From Silene latifolia (taxonomy: Eukaryota > Streptophyta > Magnoliopsida > Caryophyllales > Caryophyllaceae), in contig NC_133529.1 in assembly GCF_048544455.1 (NCBI RefSeq), forward strand, positions 56,952,271-57,016,270: a stretch of DNA of 64,000 nucleotides. The letters are read 5' to 3'. The position numbers and the translations under genes were made by a program. Below are positions 43,562 through 55,187 of this stretch, piece by piece; within the stretch, counting starts at the first letter, position 1; each line of letters opens with the position of its first letter. The notes beneath the pieces were generated by a model. That model did not search any database, was not told where the DNA came from, and saw only the letters and a list, made by a program, of their open reading frames with translations.

Positions 43562-45703
43562 AGGCCTTTAAAACATGTAATTTACATAAATTGAACATTG
43601 AATAATCATCTATGTACACGCTTTCACCAAAAAATTCCCAATTTGATATATAAACTCAGTTTATAGTATTTCAGACGATCTCCATAACTGTAAAAATTTT
43701 AGCATGAATGAATATGATTTACTCGACCACTTCAACTGTCATGACATGGCTCAAACGCTATTCCATATGTATACTTGATAACATGTGAAACATTCATATA
43801 TGTTCATAGAAAGGCAACTTAATACATGCCATCACCAACCTTCAACATTATGAGCAAACCTCTCAATCAAACTAGTCAGACGGTCTCTACAGCTGTAACG
43901 ATTTTGACACATTCATCAACAATTAACATCACCATTACTATATTAAAAGTTTAACTCTTGCATATACATTCATATCCAACACAAAATCTCAACTATAGGA
44001 AACGAATTTAAATTTGGGCACTTTTAAGACAGAGTTTCAAGGCAAGTTTTAAGGTGAAAATCACAAAATCCAACTTCCAACATGATATATGCAACATTTG
44101 GTACTCAATTTCATCATCCAACATGTGGAAAGCAACCAAAAGTCAATTTTTATTTTGCAAACCCTAGAAAAATTCGTCCCCAATTTTGCAATTTCTATTC
44201 TATTTTCAGCACAATTAACATCAACAATCATGAAAGAGAAGCATGTGAATCATATTACAACAATTACAAGCAATTTTTTGTCCATATGAATCGAAATTTC
44301 AGATTATTCTATTACTCTAATAGACTCAAAGTGATAAAAACATGTAAATAGGGAAGAAATTCATACCTTGATCAGATAGGAAGTGAAAGAACGAAATTAA
44401 ACAAAGAAAATCACTCAAATTAATCACCACAAACACAAGAATATAAGAGTTTTGAGAGCTTTAGGGGCTTAGGGGCGTAGGGTTTCGAATAAGGAAGAAA
44501 GAATAAGAAGAATGAGGAAAAACAAGGGTTTTATGAAACCCGTAAAGGCCACTGTACTGTAGCCTACTCGATCGAGTGCCTAGGGTACTCGATCGAGTGC
44601 CCTCTACTCGATCGAGTAGGTGCTATTTCGTCGAGTATCCGCAGAAAATTTCCACATTTCGACGTCATAGCTTCCTAACTAGATCGAATGAGGTCTACTC
44701 GGTCTAGTAAGCACTCGCACACGGTCAAGTAAGGTTGAGTACTCGGTCAGAATTATAAGACTAACTGAAGATTCCTGCAAAACAATATCATGTGTCGATT
44801 CCAAACCAAGTCCGGGAATCGTCACTGGTTATCGTACTCACTCATATATCACCATTACTACTCAAATGTATCATATCGTCTCATCAGATAAGATTCATAT
44901 CACATTACGCTACAACAAACTTCACGCAACATGGTTTACCTGCTACCGAGCCATCCGTATACGCAATTATGTCATTGTTTCATGTCTAAACTCGTCTTAC
45001 CACATTGTTAACAACTTATACTTACGTTAATTAAAACATACAATTAACGATGAATTTTCCACATATCATCCAAGTGTATTACTATCGTGCTCAAGTTTCA
45101 ACATAACCAAGTTATTCTACACAAATTAATCACCACACAGCGGAAACTTCCAATCATTAAGCATTGTATATACGCATCACTATCTGCTATTTCTCATACT
45201 ATAACTCAACACTTCTCTAACTATCATCATTATAGCTACGGTAAGACTTATAAGCTCATATAGGATCACCATCACTAACAACCTGAAGCAAACACCAACA
45301 TGACCACTTTTCATACTACAGCATACACTCCTACACTTTTCACACATTTTTATTAAATAAAACCTTTTACGTTTCTCATTATCATCACATATACTCACCA
45401 ATTCTACCAAACTTCACCATACACGATCCGGATGCAACTATCACGCCTATATCAACTTTAACAAAGACTCAACCACAGATAGTTCCAACGTCATCAACAT
45501 ACACATTAAGTACATACACATGGACTCCACATTCCCATATCCAGTGACTGCCTTAAGTAAAATGGGGCCAGGATTTTGAAATGAGGGCGCCTACTCACCC
45601 AAAATCTAGCATCAGCTGGGGCTCCCATTACATATACACCAGGTTCATTTTATTAGACTCACTACGTTCATTAGGTTTATTTGTTACAGGTTCCAAAATC
45701 GTC
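43562..45703 (-). mobile_element. Non-coding leader of the gypsy element
   Basis: About 2.1 kb between the primer site and the ORF1-like gene, AT-rich, without frames of note. It holds the word cluster at 44571-44755. Confidence 0.6.
44571..44755. repeat. TACTCGATCGAGTA cluster in the leader
   Basis: Three perfect copies followed by degraded ones (tttcgtcgagtat, tactcggtctagtaa, gtactcggtcag), about 0.95-1.15 kb downstream of the 5' LTR in element orientation. Confidence 0.85.
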
Positions 45704-45715
45704 GCTCTGATACCA
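45704..45715 (-). other. Primer-binding site of the gypsy element (Met-tRNA)
   Basis: Minus strand TGGTATCAGAGC, three bases from the LTR edge. Confidence 0.9.
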
Positions 45716-45718
45716 CTT

Positions 45719-46691
45719 TGTAACACCCCCAAATACCGAGGAGCCTTAACCAGACCTACCTTAACATTTAAGGGCATTACCATCTCGGTTGCCCGAGGTA
45801 AGTAATCATTAAAAGTCGATAAAAGAACAATTATAGTTAAATTTACAAGTGTTACAACCGACTAACAAAATAAAGATACAACTTGTCAGCTACACGCTAT
45901 CACTATCAGAACTCATGAGGACGCATCCCCGCCAGGACTCCAGCTATCAACCACATCAGCACCTGCCAAGACCGACTGCTCACCATAAGGGATCACGGCA
46001 GACACATAAACAAACAAGACAACCACACAAGGTGAGTAACTGAGACAAGACATAATGAAACCAGCAACAATTACCAACACAGCACAAACACAACCAGTCA
46101 CACACAATCACACCCACTCCAATCAATCTCCGTCACCGACTGTCCACTGGACCAGCCCTGCCAGTGGGGGACAGCAGCTTTTCCCACCTAAGCCCCGCTC
46201 ATCATACCGAGTGATAACCCTGTCCCATTAATGTGCACATCCCCTCCCGTGGCGGGTTCCACGGAGGGCGAAACTAGGGCGTGAAGCCACTCCCGCAAGT
46301 GACTCTACTCAGCCGAGGACGCACCTCGAGAACCAGAGACAATCAATCACAGACAGCTGCAATGCAACAACAACCAACAACTGTATACACCAACCGATTA
46401 CCGCATATACGCTACCACACAACATAACAACAACACAGCAACCACGACACAACAACCGACACACTAGACCATCCACAGGAACTGAGTAGGCGAACCCACC
46501 TTTAAGTGACTGCAATGATTCCATGCCCACACACGCAAGACCCAGAAATCAAGCAACACCTATACACACAATACAATCATCTATTACTACCATTCTAATC
46601 CCAACTGAAACCACAAGACAAAGATGGTGATGACGACATACCTACATGAGGAAAACTTGGCAAATGATTGCTACCCGACTCAAGCTCCGCA
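45719..46691 (-). mobile_element. 5' LTR of the gypsy element, truncated at the U3 side
   Basis: Matches the left LTR without the LINE, from tgtaacaccccc to ctcaagctccgca. The match stops at about 46691; 356 bp including the U3 word cluster are missing, and unrelated sequence leading to the mobile-domain gene follows. Deletion or a later insertion is possible. Confidence 0.85.
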
Positions 46692-47132
46692 CTCATGAAT
46701 TTGTTTCGAATTTTCATCAAGTTTTGAGCCTTCGAGTGAAATTTGAGACGGTTTTACAGCTGAACCGTAAATCGCTTCGAAAGTAGCCTTAGGAATGCCC
46801 ATTTGCGGCGGAACTTGATATTTGGGATCCTTGAATGATGGGTAAACTTTGTACCATCTCGGAATTTTGGTTCGTAACGGCTTTTTCAGGACACTTTTCT
46901 AGGGCAAAATCGCCACTATAACGAAATGCTGCCGAAATTTCGACTCGAACCCGGAACTAGGCTTCGAATTAGGCTTGACTTGACCCAATTTATCACATGA
47001 GTGATTGGGTAGGTGGGAATATGGCCAAGGATGGCGAAAAAGGAGCGGTTTCAGGGCTTCCGAAGGCTCGAAAATCCCTTAACCAAGGCTTGTCGTCATG
47101 TGACGCGGCCTAAATTTGCTTTAATGTTGCAG
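46692..47132 (+). other. Upstream region of the mobile-domain gene; no first exon identified
   Basis: No clear frame. It ends with ttaatgttgcag, a good acceptor before exon 47133, so at least one upstream exon should lie here or have been lost at the 46691 junction. Confidence 0.45.
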
Positions 47133-49536
47133 GTGATGAGGCTTCTACTTCTGGGAGAGCTCCCATGGAGATTTACACTGCTACTGTCGAGGAGGCTTTA
47201 GAGCAGGCCTTCACCGCTGCGGTGATGGCTGCCGGGGACGAGGCTCACGAGGAGGAGGTCGTCGAGGAGGAGGAGACCCCGAGACGGGCCAACGTCGGAC
47301 GAGGAGGTCGTCAGCTGAGAGGAGCTCCTGCGTGGGCTGAGACTTGGGAGAGCAGGCACCTGGTGTGGGCTGCAGAGGGTCACCTGTCCTACAGGACGGT
47401 GAAGAGTTTGGTAAATAGGAATTCACTACTCATTACTCATCCCCTTTCATTCTTTTGTCCAAATTTCTTTCAAATTTCATTCAAAACTAAAGATAGCTTT
47501 GTGTCCAATCACAATAGGAGGCCGGGAACATCAGGTCGTTCTCGGGTTACACGACAGCGATGGAGCACTACGAGCGGCTGTCGGCGGAGGAGAGGGCCAT
47601 GATCGAGCGTGGAGCGTTCGGTCCTTTGGTGCAGATCTGGAGGGATATCGCGAAGAGGAAGTTGCGGGCTAACCTTAGCCTGGTCCGTGCTTTCTTGGAC
47701 CGATTCTGGGATATGACTTCCACATTTCACATGCCTTTTGGTGAGGTGGGAGTCACTTTGGAGGATTACGGCATAATTTCTGGTCTACCGTGCGGGACCG
47801 AGGAGGTGGTGTGGCCAGAGACTGCCATGAGGGCGGACTCGGCCGAGGCGAGGAGATTGATCGGCTGGAACTTGTCGCCGAAGGCTGTTACAGTGCCGGG
47901 TTTGATACCTAGTTCCTACGTTCGAGACTACTTTGCGGGGAAGACCCCAAGGGGTGACGATTGACGGGAGGGAGACGGCTCCTCCTCCCTGTCTGGTGAG
48001 CGGCAGGGCTCGCCCGTGGCTCTGGTGGTTTCTGTCTTTGATTTACCTCGGAGACAAGGGCGAGAGGCTGTCGACGAAGCTTCTTCCCTTCCTTTCTGAC
48101 CTGAGTTCCCTAGGACGTTGGGACTGGGTCACTGCTGGTTTTGCGGTCCTCGTCCGCTTCATGAGGGCCATGGTTCGTCCGGAGTTGATGGAGAAGGGGA
48201 CTTCTCCTGGTGGTGTCGGACCTGGACTACTGTTGGAGGTATGAATCTTCCTTTAGACCAAAGTAAATTCCTTTTCTTTATCAAATCACGAAAGATCGTC
48301 ATTGATTATTTTGCTTTGCAGGCGTGGGTGTACTCCTACTTCCCGAGCCTCGCGCCCAAGAGGACGGAGCCGCTGGAGAGGGCCTATCCCGTGGTGAGGG
48401 ATTGGGTGATGTGCCGGACGAAGAGCAAGCGTTCTTCTCACAACGTCTACCGGCGGGACGTGAACGCTCTTCAGCTGAGTAGCGTGAGTATCCCACTTAT
48501 ATTTGCTCGTGCTTCTTATATTTGCTTTTAATTGATCGTAGGAATGATCCTTTTTATCTTGTCTCAGTGGGTGCCCCGACCTTGGGTGAGTACGCCTGGA
48601 GCGCCTCCTTTTGTGGCCGAGGTCCTTCGACCTAGGAGCTCGGGCCGACCGCTGCATTGAGGACGTCGATGGGTCTGTGTGGTACTTGGGCGAGCGCTTG
48701 GCTCGTCGGTGCTCGCGGGGCGTGTTGACGGTTCCCGTCGATCCTCCCGGGACGATGTTTAGGAGCCTTCGAGGCCGAGAGGAGGCGGACTTGGCTGGCG
48801 CCAGTGGCGACGCCCTTCTTCTTCCTGGCGAGGACTACTCGGCGTTCCTTTACGGGAAGTTGGCGTACTGGCCGGTAGTGGTGAGTATCTTTTATTTTTC
48901 CTTTTGATTTGATTTTCGAGAATCATGATGAAGGATCATCGATTGATGAGAACCATTTGTCTTTGTAGGAAGTCGAGGCGGCGGGCATCGAGCCCCCAGA
49001 GTACCCCGAGACCCTCGAGTACACTGACGCGACCGGGAGGACGACGATCTCCGAGCTGCGTGACGTTGACGTAGCCGTGACGGATCTTGGCGCCGGCCCG
49101 GACGACGCGCAAGATCGATTCGGAGGGTGAGCCTCTAACTTGTATAACCTTTGTGTAAGAACACATTTGATTGAGTTTGTTCAAGTGTTGAGAATTTCTT
49201 TTTGAAAATGCAGGTTGCGCCGTCTCGGTTTGTGGCGTTGTGGAGGGTGGCCAACCGGCTGCGAGCTACTGCCGTCGAGGCACTTGTCGGCGGTCGAGGT
49301 CGTCAGGTATGAACCTTACGCCTATCCTTTTTGATTTTTTTTTTTGACTTTCTGATTTTGATTGAAACGATTGACATGAGCCAATTTTTTGTTTACAGGG
49401 TGACCGCGAGCTGGAGCAAGAGTTGGCCCAGTCCCGGGAGGAGACGGCTCGCTTGTTAAGAGAGCTCGAGGTTCGGGACGCCGAGAATGCCGCTCTTGCG
49501 GCAAGAGTTGCAGAGTTGGAGGGCGCCCAGCAGTAG
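47133..49536 (+). pseudogene. Plant-mobile-domain-like multi-exon pseudogene, transposon-associated
   Basis: Seven plus-strand exons with clean GT/AG junctions: 47133-47410, 47521-48238, 48322-48483, 48568-48880, 48969-49126, 49214-49306, 49399-49536. Exon 1 is acidic (EEALEQAFTAAVMAAGDEAH) with the basic RRANVGRGGRQLRG. Exon 2 has LVRAFLDRFWDMTSTFHMPF, GEVGVTLEDYGIISGLPCGT and WLWWFLSLIYLGDKGERLST, a plant mobile domain (aminotransferase-like, PMD), a family shared between host genes and transposons. Exon 4 has VWYLGERLARRCSRGVLTVP. The last exon is a coiled coil (ELEQELAQSREETARLLREL) ending in TAG. A 1-nt loss near 47953 and another frame change near 48640 break it. It is GC- and CpG-rich compared with everything around it. 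Confidence 0.7.
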
Positions 49537-50566
49537 TTTTGTGTAGCTTTCGTCATATTTTGCACATTTGTACATTGATTTTGAACATTTTTTGGACTTT
49601 GTTTGGGGCTCGAGCCCCCAGTTTGTTGTACATTTCCTTCGTTTGGTATATATACGATGGCCTGAGTGCCTTTTGACTGCAGATCCTTGATGCAAACTGA
49701 AAGCTACAGTTCTTGGGATATCCTATAACGACCATGAAGGTTGATGGCTTGAGTAGGATGTGTAACCTAGACACAGCAATAGTTGAGAAAAGATCAATAA
49801 GAAGTGCATAGTCAACTTACGTAAGTGATAAAATTTAAGTTGCCCCAAATTAATGAAAATGAGAATAATGAACAGGACAACTTACCTGCTACATTTTCGG
49901 ATATAAGCCGGACTAAATTAGTGTACAAACTACCTCCAACCCATCCCATCCAATGACAACCTCTATGGCTCTACCAAATTCTTACAAGTCTTATCTAAAT
50001 TTTTCATAATGCTTGTGTGTTCAATGCTTTTAGTGCTTATCTTTTTGGCGTCGTTTGTTTGTGATAGTATCAACCTACTCACTATCTTTGTTTTGATGTT
50101 ATACTGATACTCACAGTTACCTTTTGTACATTGGTTTGTAATATTAACAAATAGCACTGCTAGAGTAGTTGATACTATCGCAATTGAGTTGGGTATATTA
50201 TAGCAGTGCATTGCTTATATAACTAAGATGATTCACGTGAGTGCGCCAAAATCCTTCTCATAATTTGGTTTATGTTAAGTTATCATGGAGAGTAAGCAAA
50301 ACTATTGTATTTCATTTGTTTCAAAATTATAGCTGCCCCCGTGTTCACTTTTTTACTTTGATATCCAGCTATCTAGCTATATCCATCTCCCCCCTCTTTT
50401 CGTCTCACTTGTACCCCCATTCTATGTAGATTTGAGATGTTAGCTAAACTGGCCAGACGGCTTAGGCAATGTTAGAAATTATGGCCTATGTTCCATAATC
50501 TGACAAAGGTAGTACAACAATCACATCCCATAATAATAATATTGGCATCAAATATGCCAGTAAGTC
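49537..50566. other. Intergenic; no gene identified
   Basis: Short frames only. 49600-49780 reads as two overlapping minus-strand frames without domain similarity. Confidence 0.5.
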
Positions 50567-50740
50567 TCCCTTGTGACGAGTATATCCGTCAAAAGCTTAT
50601 GGCGGGTCAAGTATCACCCACATGGGTAAATGAGACAAAAATTAAAGTGCCTAGGGAGTCACAAATGATTTGTCTTATCTACCCATGTAAGTTTTACTTG
50701 ACCCGTCACAAGCTTGTGACGGATGATCAAGATATTTAGC
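50567..50740. mobile_element. Foldback MITE
   Basis: The arm at 50575-50643 (ccgtcaaaagcttatggcgg, gtcaagta, acatgggtaaatgagacaaa) is the inverted copy of the arm at 50669-50735 (tttgtcttatctacccatgt, tacttgacccgtcacaagct). The two can form a hairpin of about 65 bp with a 25-bp loop. No gene. The superfamily is undetermined because target duplications were not resolved. Confidence 0.65.
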
Positions 50741-50906
50741 CTTAATTTTGGGTCCACACGCCCAATAATAGTTTTCATACTCCGTGCTGATAAATATATG
50801 TGCATACCTACGTATTACGTCTAAAGTCGCTGTTTTCAGGTTGTAGAATATGTTCTTTTGCTTTGGTTTTGGTTGTTGCTTCTTATTACGAGATGGTGCT
50901 TTGCAG

Positions 50907-51456
50907 ACATTCGATATTGTCGCTGAGAATCCAGATAAATTCAGATTTGTGGCTCTTGCTGCTGGTTCAAATGTCACTCTTCTAGCAGATCAGGTATCTT
51001 CCTATTAACATATAGATTATCATGATATCATTACATGCTATTATTTCCTCTTCCTAGCTCATAATCCTCATGCTTATATCTCAATTACTTTCGTTCAGTA
51101 CCCTTCTTAATGCTCAGGTCAAGAGATTTAAACCTGAATTAGTTACTGTCAGAATTGAGTCCTTAGTTGGTGAACTCAGAGAGGCTCTTGCTGATGCTGA
51201 CTACAAGCTGAAAATTATTTCGGGAGAAGGTGGTGTCAAGGTAATGGTAGTGCACAGAATTATTTTGCAACGGTCTTCTATAATTTTATATGAAACCAGT
51301 CCGTTAATCCTATTACTAGATGAAGAGTACATTAAAAAAAATTTATGCTCTGCACTTTCTCATACAATACTTGTAGTGACTTCAGGTTGCACGCCATCGA
51401 GATGCCGTTTGTGTTGTTACAGGGAGAGTGGGAGAGTCGGCTGTGCAGGGCTGAAG
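50907..51456 (+). pseudogene. DXR (1-deoxy-D-xylulose-5-phosphate reductoisomerase) partial pseudogene
   Basis: Three plus-strand exons with correct splice sites match plant DXR, the plastid enzyme that commits DXP to the MEP isoprenoid pathway. Exon 50907-50993: [20 protein letters not shown] then SNVTLLADQ. Exon 51118-51240: [20 protein letters not shown] then [13 protein letters not shown]. Exon 51386-51456: [16 protein letters not shown], then an 8-bp insertion (agagtcgg) before GCAGLK, which breaks the frame. The transit peptide, the GSTGSIGTQ NADPH-loop exon and all exons after GCAGLK are absent. Introns are retained, so this is a segmental copy, not a retrocopy. The working gene must lie elsewhere. 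Confidence 0.9.
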
Positions 51457-54269
51457 GTAAAAAGAACTGTCTATTAGCGATACTTTTAACATTCTTTTCT
51501 CTGTATGGGGATAATCTCTTACTAATCTAGAATGTGTTGTGATGATAAGCCATCATGGATGATGCTAACCTTATGCTGCTCACACAAGTTTTGCTCCTTT
51601 GTCCGATGACATATCGACGGTAAATTAAAGGCGAGTACTGTCCCTATCTGTTGCTCTCAACCAAAATGCAATTATTTCATCATAAGTTCAGAATGCAAAT
51701 TATTTTTTCCTGTTATTTCTTATAATATCATGGGAAAAGCATTAGGAAAGTAGTTAAATGTCCTAAGGTCTAGCTGCTTATTATAATGTTATACTTGTTT
51801 TTGGATAAATTTCTTAGAAGTTAAAGCAAGTGTGGTGTAAGAGAGGTTTGTGAATGGATGGGTAATACCATATTAGTATTGTCAAGAGTAGATGAAGAGA
51901 ATCCGTTAAATTATCCGAAACAGAAAACGTAATGAATCCATTGGAGAAGTGGGAGTAGCTAATTATATACATGTAATGCGAATCCATAATCTCCTTTTTG
52001 CTATGAGTTTTTCTATTAAGTTAAAGCGGCGTTGTTCTCATCAAAGGGTATAATAATTAAGATTTAGTAGTCTGATCGTGATTGCCATCTAAACCAATTT
52101 TGTATTTTACTATTTTCATTCAATGTTTATAAGTTTTTCTTATTTTTAAATAGCTGTCATTCGATACATTTCAATGTTATTTGTTGATCAGTTTCAGGTG
52201 AAGAGTAGGCAAAATGGGGTTGGCATCGCTGGTCGAAAGTGTGGACTGTGGAGTCTTACTCGCAAAGACTGCCGACTCCTCTTCTAGATACCGTCAAATC
52301 TCCTATCCTTATGAACACTGCCCAGTCCTCTTAAGGGAAGACCATTGAGACATTAAAACATGTTACTAACAATTATTGTTCGGGTACTCATTGTTGATGG
52401 ATATTATTGTTTCCTATGCTAGAAACAAATACAAGCTGCTCGGTGTTGATCCTTTGGCAGGTGAATTTCTCAACTATGAGTTTATACTTTATAGACAGTT
52501 CTGTTATGATTGTGCATTTTTCTTCTCAAATCTAAATTATGATGGTTCTTTTCAAGTTGGATAATCATCTCCTTGTGAGTTAAAATGTAAATTAACACCT
52601 TATTCATTGAAATGAGTGTATAACTGTATACCATTGCAGTGAAAACTATGATACTGATTACTTCGAGAACCATTATAGCTGAAATTCTGAAATATATAAA
52701 TAAGGGCTTTGAAATACTATACATTATGATCTAGTTTGTTGAGTTTGATTTCAGTGTATACATTAAGGCTTTTATTTAAAGAAGCACCTTTTTCAAAAAT
52801 TTACGACTCTTTTATGATAAGGACATAACACACACATGTTTGATTGTTCGAGGGATTGTTCGAGGGATACAGAAAATGGTTTCCCCTGGTCGTCAAGCTA
52901 GAGAATGTATTGATTACCCGGATTTATTTCACTAGCTATAGAGTTTAGGAGAGGTGGTCAATATATCAAGAATTCAAGGTACAATCAGAAATTGTTATCC
53001 TTTGGTAGTTCTTTAGACTTTGTGTCATTTTTAACACTACTGAGGTTAAGTATATTCAAGACTCTTCCCCAAGGCCACCATTGTAAATCCCATTTAGATG
53101 TAGGCATCATCTACTCATTGTTGTCTTCAACGATCTAAAATAAGGGAGCATGGTTGGTGAAAATATCTTTTTTAAAGCAACATTTTAGCTTGTGAAGTAA
53201 AGTCAGAGACACTCGCAGCAGCTTTCTTGCTCCAAAGACCAAGTAAAAAGAATCCGAAAATCAAATGCAAAACCTAATAACATAAGCACATCTATAAGTC
53301 TATAGCCTTAAATATCTAAACTATACCATACAACTACCCACATTAAAATAATAAACCATGATAATAAAATAAGCCAAAAGAGAGAAAATAGGAATAAATT
53401 GTGAACATATTGCGGGCTTGCGGTCAGATGATACAATCTCTTCGTCGTCATTATTGTTGGTTGTCCCTTTGCCATACCTTCAACTCTAATAACTATGCTG
53501 ATATACTCTATTCAAGTTCAGAACTTTGACACACCAAACTCAACTAAAGTCTCTATTTGTTATTTGGTAGCAGAAATTTGCAGTATATAGCTGTAGAATC
53601 ATTATCTAGAATGGGTCCTAAGAGAAATCAAAGGAGAAGAGGACATGTGAAGCTCATACTCCTTTTGATACTTCGGCTTTTGGTATTTCTTCTATACTAA
53701 ACTTTTGCCTTTTGCTGTGTAACCTTTTTTTTTTTTTTTTTTTTGATACATTACATTTTTGAATAGTCTCTATTTCTTATGTGTTATTTCCTTTCATTTT
53801 CAGCAATGAGATTTTGAAAAAACTGTGTGAAGAAATGGTGTAAATTGACTGGAGAATTGGGAATTTCACTTTGTTTTTGGGAGTTACTATTATTTGAAGC
53901 AAAATCTCTTATTCGGTGTATTTTTGGTATAAAATAGTTGAGGCAATTAAGATTGTCATTGTATATTTCGGTGCTTATAGGTAGCGTTAAGATTAATTTT
54001 GAAGTCAATAATATAAGGTCGTTCCATTCTGTTGATCACTTGTGCCTATTGTCGACTATCCTCATATTCCAATTTCCAAGTTTCAAGTGTGTTGTTTCAG
54101 CATATACAAGTATGACTTGCCTTTTTTTTTCCTCCAAGATCACATATAAGCCTTAACATGCTCCCTTCATGTAGGATAATATCATGAAAAACCATGTCCG
54201 ATTTTGTTGCTATATTTCCGACTTACTCCGCTTAGCATTTTGCCAAATTGGGTAGGGCGCGGTGCAACA
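51457..54269. other. Intergenic; no gene identified
   Basis: No continuation of DXR was found. A frame at 52376-52564 (SYARNKYKLLGVDPLAGEFL) is exon-like but unrecognised. A poly-T run lies at 53725-53744. Confidence 0.4.
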
Positions 54270-54289
54270 ACTAGTGTATGCAAAAAAAA

Positions 54290-54616
54290 TTCCAAGAGGT
54301 AGCAAAGCAATCACCTCGTGAAGTTAGGGTACCTTGTGCATAGGATTGATCGCCATCTACCTTTGGTTCGATAACAAAGTTATTGTTGAGTTTGGTGCAA
54401 CAACATAAGCCATCTAATAAATGCATGATTTGGGACAACACAACTATTCCAAATACTTTTGACGACATCATTGATCTAGCGAAAAACTTTCTTTGTATTT
54501 CCTTTACTTATATTCCTAGAATTTGTAATAGAGCCGCTCATAGGTTAGCTAAGCGTGCTATTAAAATGTAGAACACATTAACCCGATTGAAAAAAAAAAA
54601 AAAAAAAAAAAAAAAA
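54290..54616 (+). pseudogene. 3' end of a LINE-type element with RNase H-like tail and poly(A)
   Basis: The frame ending at 54571 reads NKCMIWDNTTIPNTFDDIID then FTYIPRICNRAAHRLAKRAI, the C-terminal part of the RNase H-like (RVT_3) domain of plant L1 elements and related host copies. A stop follows, and 18 bp later a run of about 27 A (54590-54616). The catalytic upstream part is missing, as expected of a heavily 5'-truncated copy. Confidence 0.7.
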
Positions 54617-54751
54617 CCATTCTAAATACTCTGCCACAAACCTCTATAAGTTCGAATCATCTCATAGTAGCCACAAGTAGAGAATTCACCATTTCCTATA
54701 ATGCAATGATCCCCATCAAACCCCACCTTAATAATGTTAATAACTTTCATA

Positions 54752-54919
54752 CAGTGGTGGAGCCAGGATTTGAACTTAGGGGGCGAAAAATTTTAAAAGC
54801 GAACGACTAATTTCATAAGGTACATTTGAAAAAAATTCGGAAATTTAACTAAAAACTTCGAAAATTTCATCCGCCAAGGAGGGCGACCGCCTCTGCTAGC
54901 CCCCCTAGCTCCACCACTG
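54752..54919. mobile_element. hAT MITE, 168 bp
   Basis: Inverted ends CAGTGGTGGAGCCAGGA and TAGCTCCACCACTG, flanked by an exact 8-bp duplication CTTTCATA (54744-54751, 54920-54927). The 8-bp duplication and CAGTGG-type ends are diagnostic of hAT. No gene inside. Confidence 0.93.
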
Positions 54920-55187
54920 CTTTCATATCTTCTTCCACTCCCCAAAGATATGGCTCTACTACTGCGTTGCTACACGTCAAGATGCAGGATTATTAGGCAA
55001 GGAATACAGTTAAGAGTTGATGGTCAAGATCCTGCAGATACAGACGACATCTATATGTACTGCAGTGTATGCAGTGCTATTCGTAAAATATACCCATGAA
55101 TTATGGCTGATTGAAAAAAAAAAAAAAAAAAAGTAGTAAACATGCAATGTTTAAGAGAATATTACCCACTATAGTCCTTATCTAATA

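Larger units (their letters stand above)
36363..46691 (-). mobile_element. Non-autonomous gypsy LTR retrotransposon carrying an Athila-ORF1-like frame
   Basis: The left LTR (36363-40519, including a LINE) and the right LTR (45719-46691, truncated) match closely and flank 5.2 kb with no protease, RT or integrase. Orientation is minus, from the primer site at 45704-45715 and the polypurine tract at 40521-40536. The LTR ends (TGTAATACCC...GGGTGTTACA) and the gaacttcggggacgaagttc before the tract resemble chromovirus (Tekay/Del-like) gypsy elements. The only frame is an ORF1-like gene (41954-43561). It would need another element's polymerase. Confidence 0.75.

Noticed and set aside
36358..46696. 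Target duplication of the gypsy element
   Set aside because: TTCAA on the left against CTCAT on the right do not match, as expected since the right LTR is truncated.
47198..49770. Minus-strand frames across the PMD gene
   Set aside because: Shadows of the GC-rich plus-strand exons, which have splice sites and family motifs.
52376..52564. Further DXR exon
   Set aside because: The reading SYARNKYKLLGVDPL does not match any part of DXR that I know.
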